A stretch of DNA of 34,097 bases from a virus: IMG/VR virus record IMGVR_UViG_3300049491_000161, positions 1 through 34,097 of that record; one strand, given 5' to 3'. Each line of letters opens with the position of its first letter. Position 1 is the stretch's first letter. Below the pieces are notes generated by a model. The model was not told the DNA's origin and did not search any database. It saw only the letters and a list, made by a program, of their open reading frames with translations. Of the stretch, positions 14,698 to 25,479 are shown piece by piece. The translations under genes and the position numbers were made by a program.

Positions 14698-17600
14698 GAC
14701 CGTCCGAATGCTGCTGACGCTGACGGATACCGCCAGCGGTCCGCTTCGGGCGTTCATCGGCCTCGTCGACCAACTCCAGGCCGCGACCAAGACCGCCGGC
14801 ACGCGGCTCGCCGGCATCGCCGAAGGCATCAACGCGGTCGCGGCGGCCTCGGGCCGGTCTTCTGCCGTGCAGGGTATGGCGACGGCAGTCACCAACCTGA
14901 CGGCGCGGCTTGCGACCGTCCGCGCAGAGGCGAACCAAGCCGCAGGCGGCATCGGCAACGTCGGGCAGCGCGCGAGCGCCGCCGGGACCGGCGTCTACGC
15001 GCTTGAGCAGGCGCTCGCCTCCGCTGTCGGCACGCTGACCCGCGCCGCCGGTGTCTTCGGCGGCGCGGCTGCCGGCATGCAGGCGCTGGGGCAGGGCGCG
15101 CGAGCCGGCGCAGGCCACCTCAACGCGGCCGGCACAGCGGCGCAGGGCGCGAACGCGCACGTCCAGACGCTCGGGCAGACGCTGAAGGGCGTTGCCGCGC
15201 TATGGGGCGCGATGGAGATCAAGAAGGGCTTGAAAGGGTCCGTCCACGTCGCGGGCGACTACTCGGTGCAGGTCGCGACGCTGAACTCGCTGAACCTCGG
15301 CGCCGAGAAGACGAGCGAGATCCTGGGCAAGTCCTGGGACGACTCCCGCGTGCTCAAGTTCGCGAGCGCGCTGGATGCGCTCAAGGCTCGCATGGCCGCG
15401 ATCGGTGGCCTCGCGCAGACGCACGATCAGCACGTCATCGACGCGACGCTGCCGTCCGCCATGACGCTCGCGAACAACCTGAAGGTGATGGGCGAGCACG
15501 GCAGCTCCGAGGACATGGTGCGCAACGCCTACGGCCTCGCGGAAGCGCGCGGCCAGACGCACGACCCGGAAGGCATCAAGCGGTCCTTCGACTTCATCCA
15601 GCGCGCGTTCACCGCCACCGGCGGGAAAATCAACATGCGCGACTGGGAGCAGATGCTCCGGCAGCTCGGGCAGGGCGCTTCGCAGATTTCCGACCAGGGC
15701 CTTTTCGACCTGATCGGCGTGATGGATCAGATCAAGATCTCAGGCGGCGCGAACAGTGGTGGCGGCGCGCAGCGCGTGGGCACGGCCTTCAAGATGCTGC
15801 AAGCGTACGGCTTGGGCAAGCCGATGAACAAGCAGGGCGCCTCGCTCTTCGAGGACGCCGGGATCATCATGCCGGGCTCGCGCGTCCCGTCCGGCGACGG
15901 CACGCTCTCGCAGAACATCAAGCCCGGAGGCTTCCGCGACGCACAACTGCTCGCCGAAAACCCCGTCGCCTGGGTGCAAAAGATGGTCCCGCTGATCCTC
16001 GAATACACGAGGCAGCACAAGGATAAGTTCTACCAGGGTGCCGACCCGAACGACCCGCAGGCCATCGCGGTCGCGCTACAGAAGTTCATCACTTCGACCG
16101 GGATCTCGGTCACCGCCGCTCAAGCGCTCGGCATCGCCGCGCAGCCGACGACGGCGAAGCGAATCCAAGAGCAGTCCGAGATCGCGAAGAACGCCTTCGG
16201 TGTCGACAAGACGAAACTTGAACTCGACAAGACGCTACCTCAGCAACTGGAGAACGCGAAGGCTGCATTCGAGAACCTCTACATCGTGATCGGCACGAAG
16301 CTGCTCCCAGTCTTGATGCCGCTGGTCGAGAAGTTCGCGCAGTTCGTCCAGTGGGCCTCCAGGTTCGGCCAGGACCATCCGATCATTGCCGGCTTCGTTG
16401 CGTGGGGAGCTGTCCTCGCGAGCGTCGCACTGGCGATTGCCGGCATCGTCGCGCTGTTCGGGCCGCTGGCCGGACTGCTCGGCGGCGCCGTCGGCATCAT
16501 CGGGCGCCTGGCTGGAGCGTGGCGCGCGATCACCGCTGCCGTGACCGCCTTCGGTGCCGCCTTCTCGGGCGTCTTCGGCTTCCTCGCCCGCGCCTTCATG
16601 GCGATGAATCCATGGGTCCGCGCTTTGACCGCGGCATGGGCGCTCGGCACGTTGATCGGCAATCTCGAGGTCGGCGGGAAGTCGATCAAGGCCTGGGCGG
16701 CGGAGCTTGTCGACTGGGTTGTGGGCATGTTCCGCAAGGGCTGGCAACTTATCGGCCGCATCGTCTATAGCATCATCCCGGGCGCGCAGGCAGCCGGGCG
16801 CACTGGCGCCGCTGGGCCGACCGGCATGGAGGGGTTCACCAGTCGCGCGGTCACAGGCACCGTGACCGATGGAGCGGCGCCGGCCTACCCGCGCCAGCCC
16901 TACAGCGAAGCGCGCGATGCGGCCAACAGCGCGCCGATCGCGGTGGGCGGCAAGCTGTACCGTGGCGTCACCGGCCCGGATGAAGAGGAGGGCAGCGCTG
17001 CGGCCGTCGGCGGGCGAGCCTCGAAGCCCGTGATCCGAACCATCAAGCCGGAGGCGCTCGATCCTTCTGCCACGACGCCGATCGATTCGGAGTGGCACAA
17101 CATCCTGCGCATGCCGACTGTCCAGGCAGGCGAGGTCATGCACCCGGTGCAGACCGGCGACATCCAGCGCTCGCCGCGCGCCATGACCTCGCAAATGCAG
17201 TTCGCGATGGAGGCGAACGTCAAGCTCGCGACGGAAGCACGCGACGCCTTCGGCGGCATGTTCTCGTCCATATTGCGCGGCACGGAGAGCGCCGGCAAGG
17301 CGCTCGAAAAGTTTGTTCAGGGGATGAAGGATCGATTCCTCGACCTGATCGGCAAGAAGCTCGGCGACGCGCTGTTCGACAGTCTCTTTGGATCACTGTT
17401 CGGCGGGAAGGATGGCGCCGGCGGAGGCCTCGGCGGGCTGATCAGCGGTGCGATGAAGTTCATCGGCATCCCAGGCTTCGCCAGCGGCATCGACTACGTG
17501 CCACACGACATGCTGGCCGTGATTCACAAGGGCGAAAAGGTGATGACGGCGCACGAGAACTCGGCCACGCGCGGCGGGCGCGGCGCATCCGCCGGAAGCC

Positions 17601-17704
17601 CGGCCGCGCAGAGCTTCACGCTCGCGATCCACCCGGACGCCGCTCGCATGACGCTGGGCGACTGGTTCAACGGCGAGTTGGCTCGCAACATGGCGACGCG
17701 ATGA
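14687..17704 (+). CDS. Tape measure protein
   Basis: A 1005-residue protein, the longest gene here, which sets tail length and helps DNA cross the envelope. It has an Ala/Gly/Thr-rich helical N-terminal part ([19 protein letters not shown]). A central region is typical of tape measures ([19 protein letters not shown]), and a hydrophobic cluster at about residues 565-640 predicts several membrane helices. The C-terminal region has [20 protein letters not shown] and [11 protein letters not shown], the usual tape-measure ending. An AAGGT ribosome site precedes the ATG. The gene follows the chaperone genes after the inserted nuclease and is followed without a gap by tail tip genes. Confidence 0.93.
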   Translation: MSDMTVRMLLTLTDTASGPLRAFIGLVDQLQAATKTAGTRLAGIAEGINAVAAASGRSSAVQGMATAVTNLTARLATVRAEANQAAGGIGNVGQRASAAGTGVYALEQALASAVGTLTRAAGVFGGAAAGMQALGQGARAGAGHLNAAGTAAQGANAHVQTLGQTLKGVAALWGAMEIKKGLKGSVHVAGDYSVQVATLNSLNLGAEKTSEILGKSWDDSRVLKFASALDALKARMAAIGGLAQTHDQHVIDATLPSAMTLANNLKVMGEHGSSEDMVRNAYGLAEARGQTHDPEGIKRSFDFIQRAFTATGGKINMRDWEQMLRQLGQGASQISDQGLFDLIGVMDQIKISGGANSGGGAQRVGTAFKMLQAYGLGKPMNKQGASLFEDAGIIMPGSRVPSGDGTLSQNIKPGGFRDAQLLAENPVAWVQKMVPLILEYTRQHKDKFYQGADPNDPQAIAVALQKFITSTGISVTAAQALGIAAQPTTAKRIQEQSEIAKNAFGVDKTKLELDKTLPQQLENAKAAFENLYIVIGTKLLPVLMPLVEKFAQFVQWASRFGQDHPIIAGFVAWGAVLASVALAIAGIVALFGPLAGLLGGAVGIIGRLAGAWRAITAAVTAFGAAFSGVFGFLARAFMAMNPWVRALTAAWALGTLIGNLEVGGKSIKAWAAELVDWVVGMFRKGWQLIGRIVYSIIPGAQAAGRTGAAGPTGMEGFTSRAVTGTVTDGAAPAYPRQPYSEARDAANSAPIAVGGKLYRGVTGPDEEEGSAAAVGGRASKPVIRTIKPEALDPSATTPIDSEWHNILRMPTVQAGEVMHPVQTGDIQRSPRAMTSQMQFAMEANVKLATEARDAFGGMFSSILRGTESAGKALEKFVQGMKDRFLDLIGKKLGDALFDSLFGSLFGGKDGAGGGLGGLISGAMKFIGIPGFASGIDYVPHDMLAVIHKGEKVMTAHENSATRGGRGASAGSPAAQSFTLAIHPDAARMTLGDWFNGELARNMATR

Positions 17705-17919
17705 GCATCACCGTCTATCCGCCGAAGGTGCGCGTCGGCGCGACGGCGCTGCTCGTTTTCGAGGGCCGCCCGAACGTCACCATCGCGTGGTACGTCGAGG
17801 GCAGCGGCTACGTCACGCCGAAGTCCGCCGCGACGGACAGCCGCGGGCGCGCCTGGGCGATCTATACGCCATGGCTCCCGGGGAACTCTCGAATCACGGT
17901 GGCGTCCGGCGGTGCTTGA
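17701..17919 (+). CDS. Small Ig-like (Big_1-like) tail protein
   Basis: A 72-residue protein starting at the ATGA overlap with the tape measure stop. It is a single beta-sandwich with the Big_1-like pattern [31 protein letters not shown] and a closing ITVASGG. The same pattern ends the next protein, so this may be a free copy of a domain that is otherwise fused. The downstream gene starts at an overlapping GTG in another frame, so the two could be one gene split by a frame change, but each has a good start. A tail-tip role is inferred. Confidence 0.68.
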   Translation: MSITVYPPKVRVGATALLVFEGRPNVTIAWYVEGSGYVTPKSAATDSRGRAWAIYTPWLPGNSRITVASGGA

Positions 17920-18841
17920 ACTCCTGGCGGGTCCGTTCTCCGTGCTCGACGCAGAGAGCGCGGCCGTCGACGTGACGGAATATCCGCAGGCGATCTACAC
18001 GGATGCTTTCGGCCTGTTGACCTTCGTCTCAGGCTTTGGCGGCACCATGCAGTCCGTGCAGGCCGACGGCCTCGCCTATGGCCGCTCGGGCATCCTGGCG
18101 AACTCGTTCTTCCTGCTCGACTTCGAGTCGGGAGGAATCCTTGAAGGGGTCGGGTCGCTGCCGTGGAAGCTCGCTGAAACCGGCGGCGCGACGGGCGCCA
18201 GGCCTGCCGCCGGCGCCAGCATCGGCCCGGATGCCCGCGTGCGCCTGAAGGACCGCTACCTGCGCGTCGCGAACATCAGCGGCGCGCAGCGCGTGCAGTG
18301 GCGCCCGCTCACGGCGTACACGACCGACGACTGGACGACCGAGTGCACGCTGCTTGGCGCAGGGGCGGGCGCCCCGTCGTTCTCGCTGACCCGTTCGCCT
18401 CGCCTGCTCGTGATCGCCTACCCGACTGGCGAGGTGCTGCGATATGACACCGTGGCGCTCGAGCAAGTCGGCTCGGCGCTCCTCGGACCTGTAAACGGCG
18501 GGCTCTGGTTCAGCGCCGTGCATGGCGTGTACATCGCCCTTACCGGCACGACGACGAACCATGTTTCGGTCTACGCAGACGGCCCGCTGCCGACGACCAT
18601 CAGCGACCCGGCCGGCTCGCTCGCGTTCGGCACCGTCGCCACGATCACCGTGCGCGTGCTGGGCGACGACGGCGACCCGTGCGTCGGCGAACTCGTCGAG
18701 TGGTCGCTGGTCGGGCAAGGCTACCTGATCGACACGCAGAGCCGGACGAACGAGAACGGCTACGCATCGGCCCGCTACGCCGCGCCGCTGGCAGACAGCG
18801 GCGCCGGCGACCCGACATTTACCGCGACGCTGACCATCTGA
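17912..18841 (+). CDS. Tail tip-region protein with C-terminal Ig-like domain
   Basis: A 309-residue protein starting at GTG, overlapping the previous stop by 8 bases. The N-terminal part has WT/FG-rich beta strands (YTDAFGLLTFVSGFGGTM, SFFLLDFESGGILEGVG). The middle is repetitive, beta-propeller-like (RLLVIAYPTGEVLRYDTV, GLWFSAVHGVYIALTG). The last 85 residues form a Big_1-like domain (ATITVRVLGDDGDPCVG, VEWSLVGQGYLI, RTNENGYASARY). It lies between the tape measure and hub genes. A tail tip or adhesion role is likely. No catalytic residues are recognised. Confidence 0.72.
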   Translation: MLELLAGPFSVLDAESAAVDVTEYPQAIYTDAFGLLTFVSGFGGTMQSVQADGLAYGRSGILANSFFLLDFESGGILEGVGSLPWKLAETGGATGARPAAGASIGPDARVRLKDRYLRVANISGAQRVQWRPLTAYTTDDWTTECTLLGAGAGAPSFSLTRSPRLLVIAYPTGEVLRYDTVALEQVGSALLGPVNGGLWFSAVHGVYIALTGTTTNHVSVYADGPLPTTISDPAGSLAFGTVATITVRVLGDDGDPCVGELVEWSLVGQGYLIDTQSRTNENGYASARYAAPLADSGAGDPTFTATLTI

Positions 18842-18843
18842 CC

Positions 18844-19935
18844 ATGCTGAAGAAGCTCATTGAGTCTCAGCCGATCGCGTACCGCACGGAGGCGCAACTG
18901 CAATCTGCGCTAGGGTCGCACTGGATCCCTGACGCGAGTTACAACGCATTCCTGACCACGCCGCCGCGCGTGTTCGGCGAAGCGCTCGCGGTGTCCTACG
19001 GCGTCGCCGTCTCCAACGAGGCGACTGCGACAGGCGAGTCAATGATGCTGCTGTTTGCGCTCACCGCGCAGACATGGTTCCCTGGCTCGAACTCCTGGGT
19101 CTTCCGCTGGAACTGCGCGACGGGCGAATTCCTCGGGTCGGTCTACGTCACCCGCAACGACCACGACGGGCAGATGACGCAGAGCCTCGACGGCTCGATC
19201 TGGATCATGAACCTCGCCGGCTTCTACCGGCTGAAGATCGCGGACTACACCGGCGACGCGGACACGCTGCGCGATTACGACGAGTTCGAGTCGGATGCCA
19301 TCGGTACCGCGTACTTCGCGATGCGCTCGGTCGCCATCGACCAGTTGAATGACCGGATCGTGATCGCGGGGAACAACCAGAAGGGCGTCAGCGTCAACGA
19401 GTGGACCAGCGGCGAATTCGTGCGCTTCGTGCAACTGCCGACCGAAGCGATTTCGATCGCAGCGGAGGACGAGACACGGGCCTACGTGCTGACGAGCGAG
19501 TCGATCATCTATCTGATTGACACAGACTCTGGCGAGGTGCTGTCGGCGATCCGCACTCCGGTCCCGGTCACACTGCTGTGCTGGGACGGCCTGCGCCGTC
19601 GCCTGCTCGCCTTCATCGCGCGTGCCGACGCAACAGACGGGGCCTGCCAGTCCAATTTTGAGGGCTACTACCCGATCGCGGTGGCGACGCACATCACCAC
19701 GCCGATCCCGCTCAAGTCGCCGCGGAAGTACCGCCAGATTCCGGTCTGGATGCGCTGCGTCGGTGACATCGGCGAGCCGATCGGCGGCGCCGTGCCGACG
19801 GTCGAGGTGACGGGCGATGCAACCATAGCTCGGCGCCCATCCGGGTCAGACGGAAACGGTGACCTGGTGCTGTTCCTGAACTGCGACGACGCCGGCAGCG
19901 CGTCGATCACCGCGAGCATCGAGAACGGCCTATGA
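18844..19935 (+). CDS. Tail tip-region beta-propeller-like protein
   Basis: A 363-residue protein starting 2 bases after the previous stop. It is built from repeated strand motifs with WI/VF and D/N turns, such as LDGSIWIMNLAGFYRLKI, DRIVIAGNNQKGVSV and YLIDTDSGEVLSAI, which suggest a beta-propeller with about five or six blades. The final 60 residues (GAVPTVEVTGDATIARRP, DLVLFLNCDDAGSASIT) again look Ig-like. With the two preceding genes it forms a series of beta-rich tail proteins. I do not recognise a named family. Confidence 0.7.
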   Translation: MLKKLIESQPIAYRTEAQLQSALGSHWIPDASYNAFLTTPPRVFGEALAVSYGVAVSNEATATGESMMLLFALTAQTWFPGSNSWVFRWNCATGEFLGSVYVTRNDHDGQMTQSLDGSIWIMNLAGFYRLKIADYTGDADTLRDYDEFESDAIGTAYFAMRSVAIDQLNDRIVIAGNNQKGVSVNEWTSGEFVRFVQLPTEAISIAAEDETRAYVLTSESIIYLIDTDSGEVLSAIRTPVPVTLLCWDGLRRRLLAFIARADATDGACQSNFEGYYPIAVATHITTPIPLKSPRKYRQIPVWMRCVGDIGEPIGGAVPTVEVTGDATIARRPSGSDGNGDLVLFLNCDDAGSASITASIENGL

Positions 19936-20462
19936 GTGTCCTCACATCATCCGCGACGCTCGCCATCGCAGACGGCGCCTACGAGTACGAAAGCGTCATC
20001 GTGACGGTACTGCCGGCAGCCATGGACGGCACAGGCACGGGCCGGCTGACGCATCCGTCGCTCGGCAGCTATGACTACGAGCGCCCGCCGGACGAGTGGA
20101 CCAACATGCGCGGCGATGCCGTCATCGCGCCGATCTGGGCGACCACGAAAACGCTGCTAGGCGCGGCGAACACGCTTTTCGCTGGCGATCTGCGCGACGT
20201 GATCGTCGAAGAGCGCTGGACGCAATCCATCGTCTGGAAAAGCTCCATGGTCGACATGTTGCTTTCCATGTGGACCACGCCGCCGGACCCGACCGTCGCC
20301 TTCGTGCAGTGGTTCCCGAGCTACGCGAACGACCTCGGCTTCAACGTCGTGATGATCGGCATGACGCTCGGCGGGCGCGACATCACGACGACTTCGCTTT
20401 CGCACGGCGGCTATGACCGCGGGCCGCTTACCCTGCGCATGCGCATCGTCTCCCGCGTCTGA
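19932..20462 (+). CDS. Tail protein, distal-tail region, unknown family
   Basis: A 176-residue protein starting at an ATGA overlap and ending at a one-base TGATG overlap with the hub gene. Its middle has IWATTKTLLGAANTLFAGDL, IVEERWTQSIVWKSSMVDMLL and VQWFPSYANDLGFNVVM, with a mixed alpha/beta content. Tight coupling and position directly before the hub gene suggest a distal tail component. No motif allows a specific name. Confidence 0.68.
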   Translation: MSVLTSSATLAIADGAYEYESVIVTVLPAAMDGTGTGRLTHPSLGSYDYERPPDEWTNMRGDAVIAPIWATTKTLLGAANTLFAGDLRDVIVEERWTQSIVWKSSMVDMLLSMWTTPPDPTVAFVQWFPSYANDLGFNVVMIGMTLGGRDITTTSLSHGGYDRGPLTLRMRIVSRV

Positions 20463-23095
20463 TGTACGCCGACGGCTTCGAATACGCGCAGGACTCGCTG
20501 CGCGAGGTGGCGCTCGTGCTGTACCCGGCCGCAACGCCCTTCGAGGTGTTCTCCGGCACGGCGACGGGCGGCGTCGACTTCGCGCCGTTCGCCTCCGCAC
20601 TCACGCAGAGCGCGCACGAGGCCGAGGTGTCGCTCGCGTGGCATGACGAACTGTATGGGACCGGCCAGCCCGCGCCGGGCCAGGTGCTCGAGATCAAGCT
20701 GCAGGGCGCCTCCTACTGGCTCGGCATCGTCCAGGCGATCAGCGACTACCGGCTCGCGTCCGGCGAGAAGAAGATGCGCATCACCGCGCGCAGCCGCGAC
20801 GCCACGCCAGCAATGCGCGACATACGCCGCGCGACGCAGATCTACCCGACTGCAACGCCGATCGACTACATCGCGCGCCAGATCGCGCGCTCTGTCGGGC
20901 TCGACGACGACGAGATCATCGTCAGCGACACCGGCGCGCGCACGGTCCACAGCAACACCCAGTTGGCGGATGTGACGCCGTGGGAGATGCTGCGGACGAT
21001 CTATCAGCCGGCGGGGCTTGAACCTTACGTCGACTGCCGGGGCCGGCTGAAGTGCATCAGCCGAGAGACAGCGCGACCGAGCGACTTCGTGCTTTCCGAC
21101 AACCGCCGGCTTGTCTCCATCAGCGGAAGCAAGGGCGTCCCGCCGCTCACCGAGTACCGCGTGCGCTGGCTCGACCCGGAGTTTTCCCAGGTCACGCAGG
21201 TGCCGAAGAAGCTCTTCGAGTCGTCCATGACGGCGGGCTTCTTCCAGCTCAAGCAGCAGAAGGACGCGCCCTTCAGCAGCGACGGAACGCAGCGGGCGAA
21301 GAACACATACCTGGTCGTGCGCCAGTCGTGCAATTCCGGCCTGCTGCCGGTGGCAACCGAGCGCTACGAGCAAGTGACGCCCACGATGGGCCGCATCACG
21401 CTTGAGACGAGCGCATGGGTTCCTGGACTTGCCACGGGCGCGATCATCACGAAGGGCATCGCGCACAACACGCCGGACATCGCGCCGCCATCCGGTGGCC
21501 CGGTCCAGCCCGTCGGCCGGCTGTACGAGTTCACCGCTGACGTGGTGCTGTTCATGACGATGATGAGCATCGGGACGGGGCACTACGAGGTCTGGGGCAC
21601 GCCTTACGACTATGTGCACGCGCGCAACACGACGACGGCGTTCAACGAGAACGCGAAGCCCTGGGAGATCAAGCCGCAGGAGACGGAAAACGACTTCGTG
21701 ATGAACGCGGATCAGGCGCACGCCTTCGCGGTGCGCGAGTTGATCTACCAGGCCGCGAGCGCGACGACCATGAGTCTGACGGTCGTTGATGACACGCGCA
21801 TCGAGGAAGGCGACATCATTGAACTGCGCGACGGCTCGCGCATCTATGTGACCGGCTACCGGCGCGACCTGAGCCATGGGGCTCCGGCAGTGCTGCAGAT
21901 CGACGGCTTCGGCATCGTCAACGGCGCCGCTGGTGCTGGCGTCGACACCGGGGCGCCCGGCAGCGAACTCGGCACGCCGCCGACCGTGGCGCCGATTCCG
22001 GTCCCGGCGCCGTTCCCGCCGTACCCGACGCTCCCGTTGCTGCCGCCGTTCCCGCCGCTCACGCCGCCGCCTGCGCCGCCGCCGGCAGACCCGGGGACAA
22101 TCGCGATACCGGAAATCCAGAACCCGGCAGCGAACGGCTTCAGGCTGCTGTTCAGCCCAACCAAGATTCGCGCGCCAGGCCCTGGGAATCTACAGATCGG
22201 CGAGTGGCGGCTACCTGGCGCGGTGGCTACAGGCGTAAGCAGTCGCCTACCTCTGGACTACCAATCTGCGCCGGCAACAGGGACCGCAAATAGTTCTTCT
22301 GGCGAGTCCCCTGGCGACGGCTTTCTGGCATTCGGACACGAGGGATACCAAGCCGGCGTCACGACCCCTCTCGCTGGCCCGCAATACCTTGAATTCAGTT
22401 GGTATGACAGAAACGAAAAGTACGTTGTCGATAACGTAATTCTTAGCATGGCCGGCGACCCGCCGACGAACTTCGATTTCCAGGCCAAAGGCGAAAACGA
22501 GACGCAGTGGGTTACGGTGATGAAGTTCCGCGATTCCATCGCCTACATCAGCCCGACCGATGGCGCATTCTCAAACACTTGGCCTGGGGAATCGATCTTC
22601 ACGTACAAATCAAGGCTGCAGGGCCTGAACTTCTATCGCCTCGTGCTGCGCGACATGGGCCTGCCGATGGGAGTTGCTTACTACATCACGGTCAACCAAG
22701 TCCAGCTATACCAGGAAGTCGGCGGCGCCAACATTTGCGGCAGCGGGCCGGACTACTACGCAGTTGGCGATTGCGGCGATGCGCTGGGGGGCGATTCGCC
22801 AGATTCCGTATTCCAACCATCTGTCGGCCGTGTCGCGCTGCCGAATACGCTAGATCCAGATGGAGAAACCGCCGCATGGGTGCGCATCCAGTTCGCAAAC
22901 TCGACTACGGTCAAGCAGTACGGGCTTGTCTTCGGTCTTGACATAGGCACTCCGCGGACCATCAGGGAATGGACATTCGAGGTCAGCCCGAACGGCGCGC
23001 AGTGGACGGTCGTTGACCGCCGATTCAACGTGACATTCGCGCCGGGCGTGCTGCAGAAGTTCACGCTCGCCCTGTACCCGGTGGCGACGAACTGA
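20462..23095 (+). CDS. Tail hub / baseplate-like protein with C-terminal binding domains
   Basis: An 877-residue protein. The N-terminal 480 or so residues look like a phage tail hub: EVSLAWHDELYGTGQPAPGQ, then GASYWLGIVQAISDYRLASG, then QIARSVGLDDDEIIVSDTG, and VDDTRIEEGDIIELRDGSRI. Such hub domains sit at the tail tip around the tape measure. A proline-rich linker follows at about residues 510-546, then about 330 residues of beta-rich sequence with EWRLPGAVATGVSSRLP, QYLEFSWYDRNEKYVVDNV and TFEVSPNGAQWTVVDRR. These look like discoidin-type or galactose-binding-like domains for receptor contact. The DNA of this part (about 22170-22950) is visibly less GC-rich than its neighbours, suggesting separate acquisition. 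Confidence 0.75.
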   Translation: MYADGFEYAQDSLREVALVLYPAATPFEVFSGTATGGVDFAPFASALTQSAHEAEVSLAWHDELYGTGQPAPGQVLEIKLQGASYWLGIVQAISDYRLASGEKKMRITARSRDATPAMRDIRRATQIYPTATPIDYIARQIARSVGLDDDEIIVSDTGARTVHSNTQLADVTPWEMLRTIYQPAGLEPYVDCRGRLKCISRETARPSDFVLSDNRRLVSISGSKGVPPLTEYRVRWLDPEFSQVTQVPKKLFESSMTAGFFQLKQQKDAPFSSDGTQRAKNTYLVVRQSCNSGLLPVATERYEQVTPTMGRITLETSAWVPGLATGAIITKGIAHNTPDIAPPSGGPVQPVGRLYEFTADVVLFMTMMSIGTGHYEVWGTPYDYVHARNTTTAFNENAKPWEIKPQETENDFVMNADQAHAFAVRELIYQAASATTMSLTVVDDTRIEEGDIIELRDGSRIYVTGYRRDLSHGAPAVLQIDGFGIVNGAAGAGVDTGAPGSELGTPPTVAPIPVPAPFPPYPTLPLLPPFPPLTPPPAPPPADPGTIAIPEIQNPAANGFRLLFSPTKIRAPGPGNLQIGEWRLPGAVATGVSSRLPLDYQSAPATGTANSSSGESPGDGFLAFGHEGYQAGVTTPLAGPQYLEFSWYDRNEKYVVDNVILSMAGDPPTNFDFQAKGENETQWVTVMKFRDSIAYISPTDGAFSNTWPGESIFTYKSRLQGLNFYRLVLRDMGLPMGVAYYITVNQVQLYQEVGGANICGSGPDYYAVGDCGDALGGDSPDSVFQPSVGRVALPNTLDPDGETAAWVRIQFANSTTVKQYGLVFGLDIGTPRTIREWTFEVSPNGAQWTVVDRRFNVTFAPGVLQKFTLALYPVATN

Positions 23096-23607
23096 TGAGC
23101 ACGCTCACCTGGCTGACAAACGCGGTCATTCGCGACAACAAAGCCGAGATGGACGGCCGCGTCCTGTCCAGGCCGGCGCTGCTCGTCACCGACGGAACCG
23201 CGCTGATCTACGCGGTCGATGTCGATGTCGGCATCGTCGACACGACGGGATACGACGAGGCGCAAGACCTCGTGAATGCGAAGGTGCTCGGCTCGATCCT
23301 GCACGCGGTGCCGATCGCCCGCGGCAACCAGGATCTGATCTACGCCGATGTCGGCGCCGCGGTGCGCGTGCGCCGCTCAGCCTCCGGCGGCTACGAGGTC
23401 GTCGGCTTTTCGCAGACGATGCCCGGCAAGAACGTCCGCATTCCCGTCGACCTCGACCTGTTCGCGATCGGCGAGGTGGAGGACCGGACCATCACCGCGC
23501 GCCCGCTCACGCTCGGCGAGATCGCGACATTCGGCGGCTTCGGCGTCGTCCCCCTCGGGGCCGTGGCTGTATTCCGCGGCTCGACCCTCATTCGGCTGAC
23601 GGCCTGA
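23095..23607 (+). CDS. Hypothetical tail protein
   Basis: A 170-residue protein starting at an ATGA overlap with the hub stop. It is strand-rich: ALLVTDGTALIYAVDVDVG, LIYADVGAAVRVRRS, YEVVGFSQTMPGKNVRIPV, and a final VVPLGAVAVFRGSTLIRL. No signal, membrane or catalytic motif is seen. Its position between hub and fibre genes suggests a tail-tip or fibre-attachment protein. Confidence 0.7.
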   Translation: MSTLTWLTNAVIRDNKAEMDGRVLSRPALLVTDGTALIYAVDVDVGIVDTTGYDEAQDLVNAKVLGSILHAVPIARGNQDLIYADVGAAVRVRRSASGGYEVVGFSQTMPGKNVRIPVDLDLFAIGEVEDRTITARPLTLGEIATFGGFGVVPLGAVAVFRGSTLIRLTA

Positions 23608-23613
23608 CAACAC

Positions 23614-25479
23614 ATGGCAATGCTTCCCTTCGCCACCGGCGACACCGACTACGTTTCGAAGCTGAACGCGAACTTCGCGGCAGCTCAGGCGGCAGCGGAT
23701 GCTTTCGACGCCTACACGGCTTCCGTCGTCGCGGCGTCAGGCTCGCTCGGGTCGACCCTCGCGGCGTTGTTCGGCACCTCCGCTGCGGTCGTCGGCCCGG
23801 GCAGCTACGAGTGCACCGGCAGCGGCACGGACCTCACTGTCGCCGCGGGCTACCTGTGGCGACCGACATCGCAGACGGTCGTGGCGCTCGCGTCGCCGGC
23901 GACGATCAGCTTCGCAGGCGCATCCGCCGCGACGTATTACATCGAGATCGACTCGAGCGGGACGCCGGCGCGAAGTGCGACGATCGACGTCGCATCGGTC
24001 TACTCGGTCGTCTGGACCGGCTCCGCTTTCGGGACGATCACGCTTGTTGCCGTGGTCGCTCACAGCAACATCAAGGCGGCCCTTGTCGCGCTCGCCGCGC
24101 TGACGCCGGTGGCCGACAAGTTGCCCTACTACACGAGCGCGAGCGCCGCGGCTCTGACGACGCTCACTTCGGCCGCTCGAGCGCTGCTCGACGACACAGA
24201 CGTGGCGACGATGCGCACCACGCTTGGCCTCGCCATCGGGACCAATGTCCAGGCCTACGATGCCGAACTCGCGGCGCTGGCCGGCCTCACGAGCGCAGCC
24301 GACAAGCTGCCGTACTTCACCGGCAGCGGCACGGCCGCAGTCACGGATATAACGTCGTTCGCTCGTTCGATTCTTGACGACGCCGATCCTGCCGCTGTTC
24401 GCGCGACGATCGGTGCCGGCACGGGGAACGGCAGCGGGACGGTGACTACCGTCTCAGTCGTCACCGCGAACGGCGTCAGCGGCTCGGTCGCGACCGCGAC
24501 ATCGACGCCAGCAATCACGCTGACGCTTGGCGCCATCACGCCGAGCACGGTGAACGGCGTCACGCTGTCTGGCAGTTCGACGCCGACGCTTGCGGTCACG
24601 GGCACGACGACGGTCAGCGGCGCGAACACCGGCGACCAGACCATCTCTCTGACCGGCGATGTGACAGGCAGCGGCACGGGGTCTTTCGCGGCGACATTAG
24701 CGACGGTGAATGGCAACGTCGGCAGCTTCGGCAGCGCCACCAAGGCGTCGACGTTCACGGTCAACGGCAAGGGCCTGCTCACAGCCGCAGGCGAGGTGAC
24801 CGTCACGCCAGCGGTGGGAAGCATCACCGGCCTCGGAAGCAACGTTGCGACTCTTCTCGCAACGTTCTCCAGCGCAAACCTCGCTGCAGCGCTGACCGAT
24901 GAAACAGGCAGCGGGGCGGCGGTGTTCGCAACATCGCCGACTCTCGTCACGCCTGCGCTCGGCACGCCTTCGGCCCTGGTGCTGACCAACGCCACCGGCG
25001 CGACGGGCGCTAACTTCGGCACACAGACAGCGAACACCGTCTGGTCCGGGCCGAGCAGCGGCAGCGCGGCGAACCCGACATTCCGTGCCCTGGTGGCGAA
25101 TGACATCAACGGGCTTCAAGGAACTGGCCTGACGGCAAACGATGTCGGTTTCCGCCACATCCCGCAGAACAGCCAGTCAGCCGCCTATACGACTGTCGCG
25201 GCAGACTCCGGTAAGCACATCCTTCACCCGAGCGCGGACACGACAGCGCGGACGTTCACGATCGACTCGAATGCGAACGTAGCGTACCCGGTCGGGACGG
25301 CTATCACCTTCGTCAACCAGGCCAGCGCGGGGACGATGACGATCGCTATCACATCGGACACGATGCGCCTCGCAGGAGCCGGGACAACTGGATCGCGCAC
25401 GCTTGCCGACAACGGCATCGCGACGGCTTTGAAGGTCACGAGCACCGAGTGGATCATCAGCGGGACAGGCCTCACATGA
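23614..25479 (+). CDS. Tail fibre protein
   Basis: A 621-residue protein of low complexity, rich in Thr, Ala, Gly and Ser. It starts with an anchor-like [20 protein letters not shown]. Two related units follow ([20 protein letters not shown] with a later [15 protein letters not shown], and [20 protein letters not shown] with [15 protein letters not shown]). A long fibre-type region comes next, with the common [20 protein letters not shown] segment. A compact C-terminal domain with [32 protein letters not shown] and a final TEWIISG is the probable head or trimerisation part. These motifs are widespread in phage fibres. It is the main candidate for host recognition. Confidence 0.83.
   Translation: MAMLPFATGDTDYVSKLNANFAAAQAAADAFDAYTASVVAASGSLGSTLAALFGTSAAVVGPGSYECTGSGTDLTVAAGYLWRPTSQTVVALASPATISFAGASAATYYIEIDSSGTPARSATIDVASVYSVVWTGSAFGTITLVAVVAHSNIKAALVALAALTPVADKLPYYTSASAAALTTLTSAARALLDDTDVATMRTTLGLAIGTNVQAYDAELAALAGLTSAADKLPYFTGSGTAAVTDITSFARSILDDADPAAVRATIGAGTGNGSGTVTTVSVVTANGVSGSVATATSTPAITLTLGAITPSTVNGVTLSGSSTPTLAVTGTTTVSGANTGDQTISLTGDVTGSGTGSFAATLATVNGNVGSFGSATKASTFTVNGKGLLTAAGEVTVTPAVGSITGLGSNVATLLATFSSANLAAALTDETGSGAAVFATSPTLVTPALGTPSALVLTNATGATGANFGTQTANTVWSGPSSGSAANPTFRALVANDINGLQGTGLTANDVGFRHIPQNSQSAAYTTVAADSGKHILHPSADTTARTFTIDSNANVAYPVGTAITFVNQASAGTMTIAITSDTMRLAGAGTTGSRTLADNGIATALKVTSTEWIISGTGLT

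Noticed and set aside
16235-17194. 319-residue reverse-strand frame under the tape measure
   Set aside because: Shadow of the tape measure; no start context or recognisable motif.
20411-21877. 488-residue reverse-strand open frame
   Set aside because: It is an Arg/His/Asp-rich shadow of the hub gene, a product of high GC coding on the other strand, with no domain-like sequence and no ribosome site.
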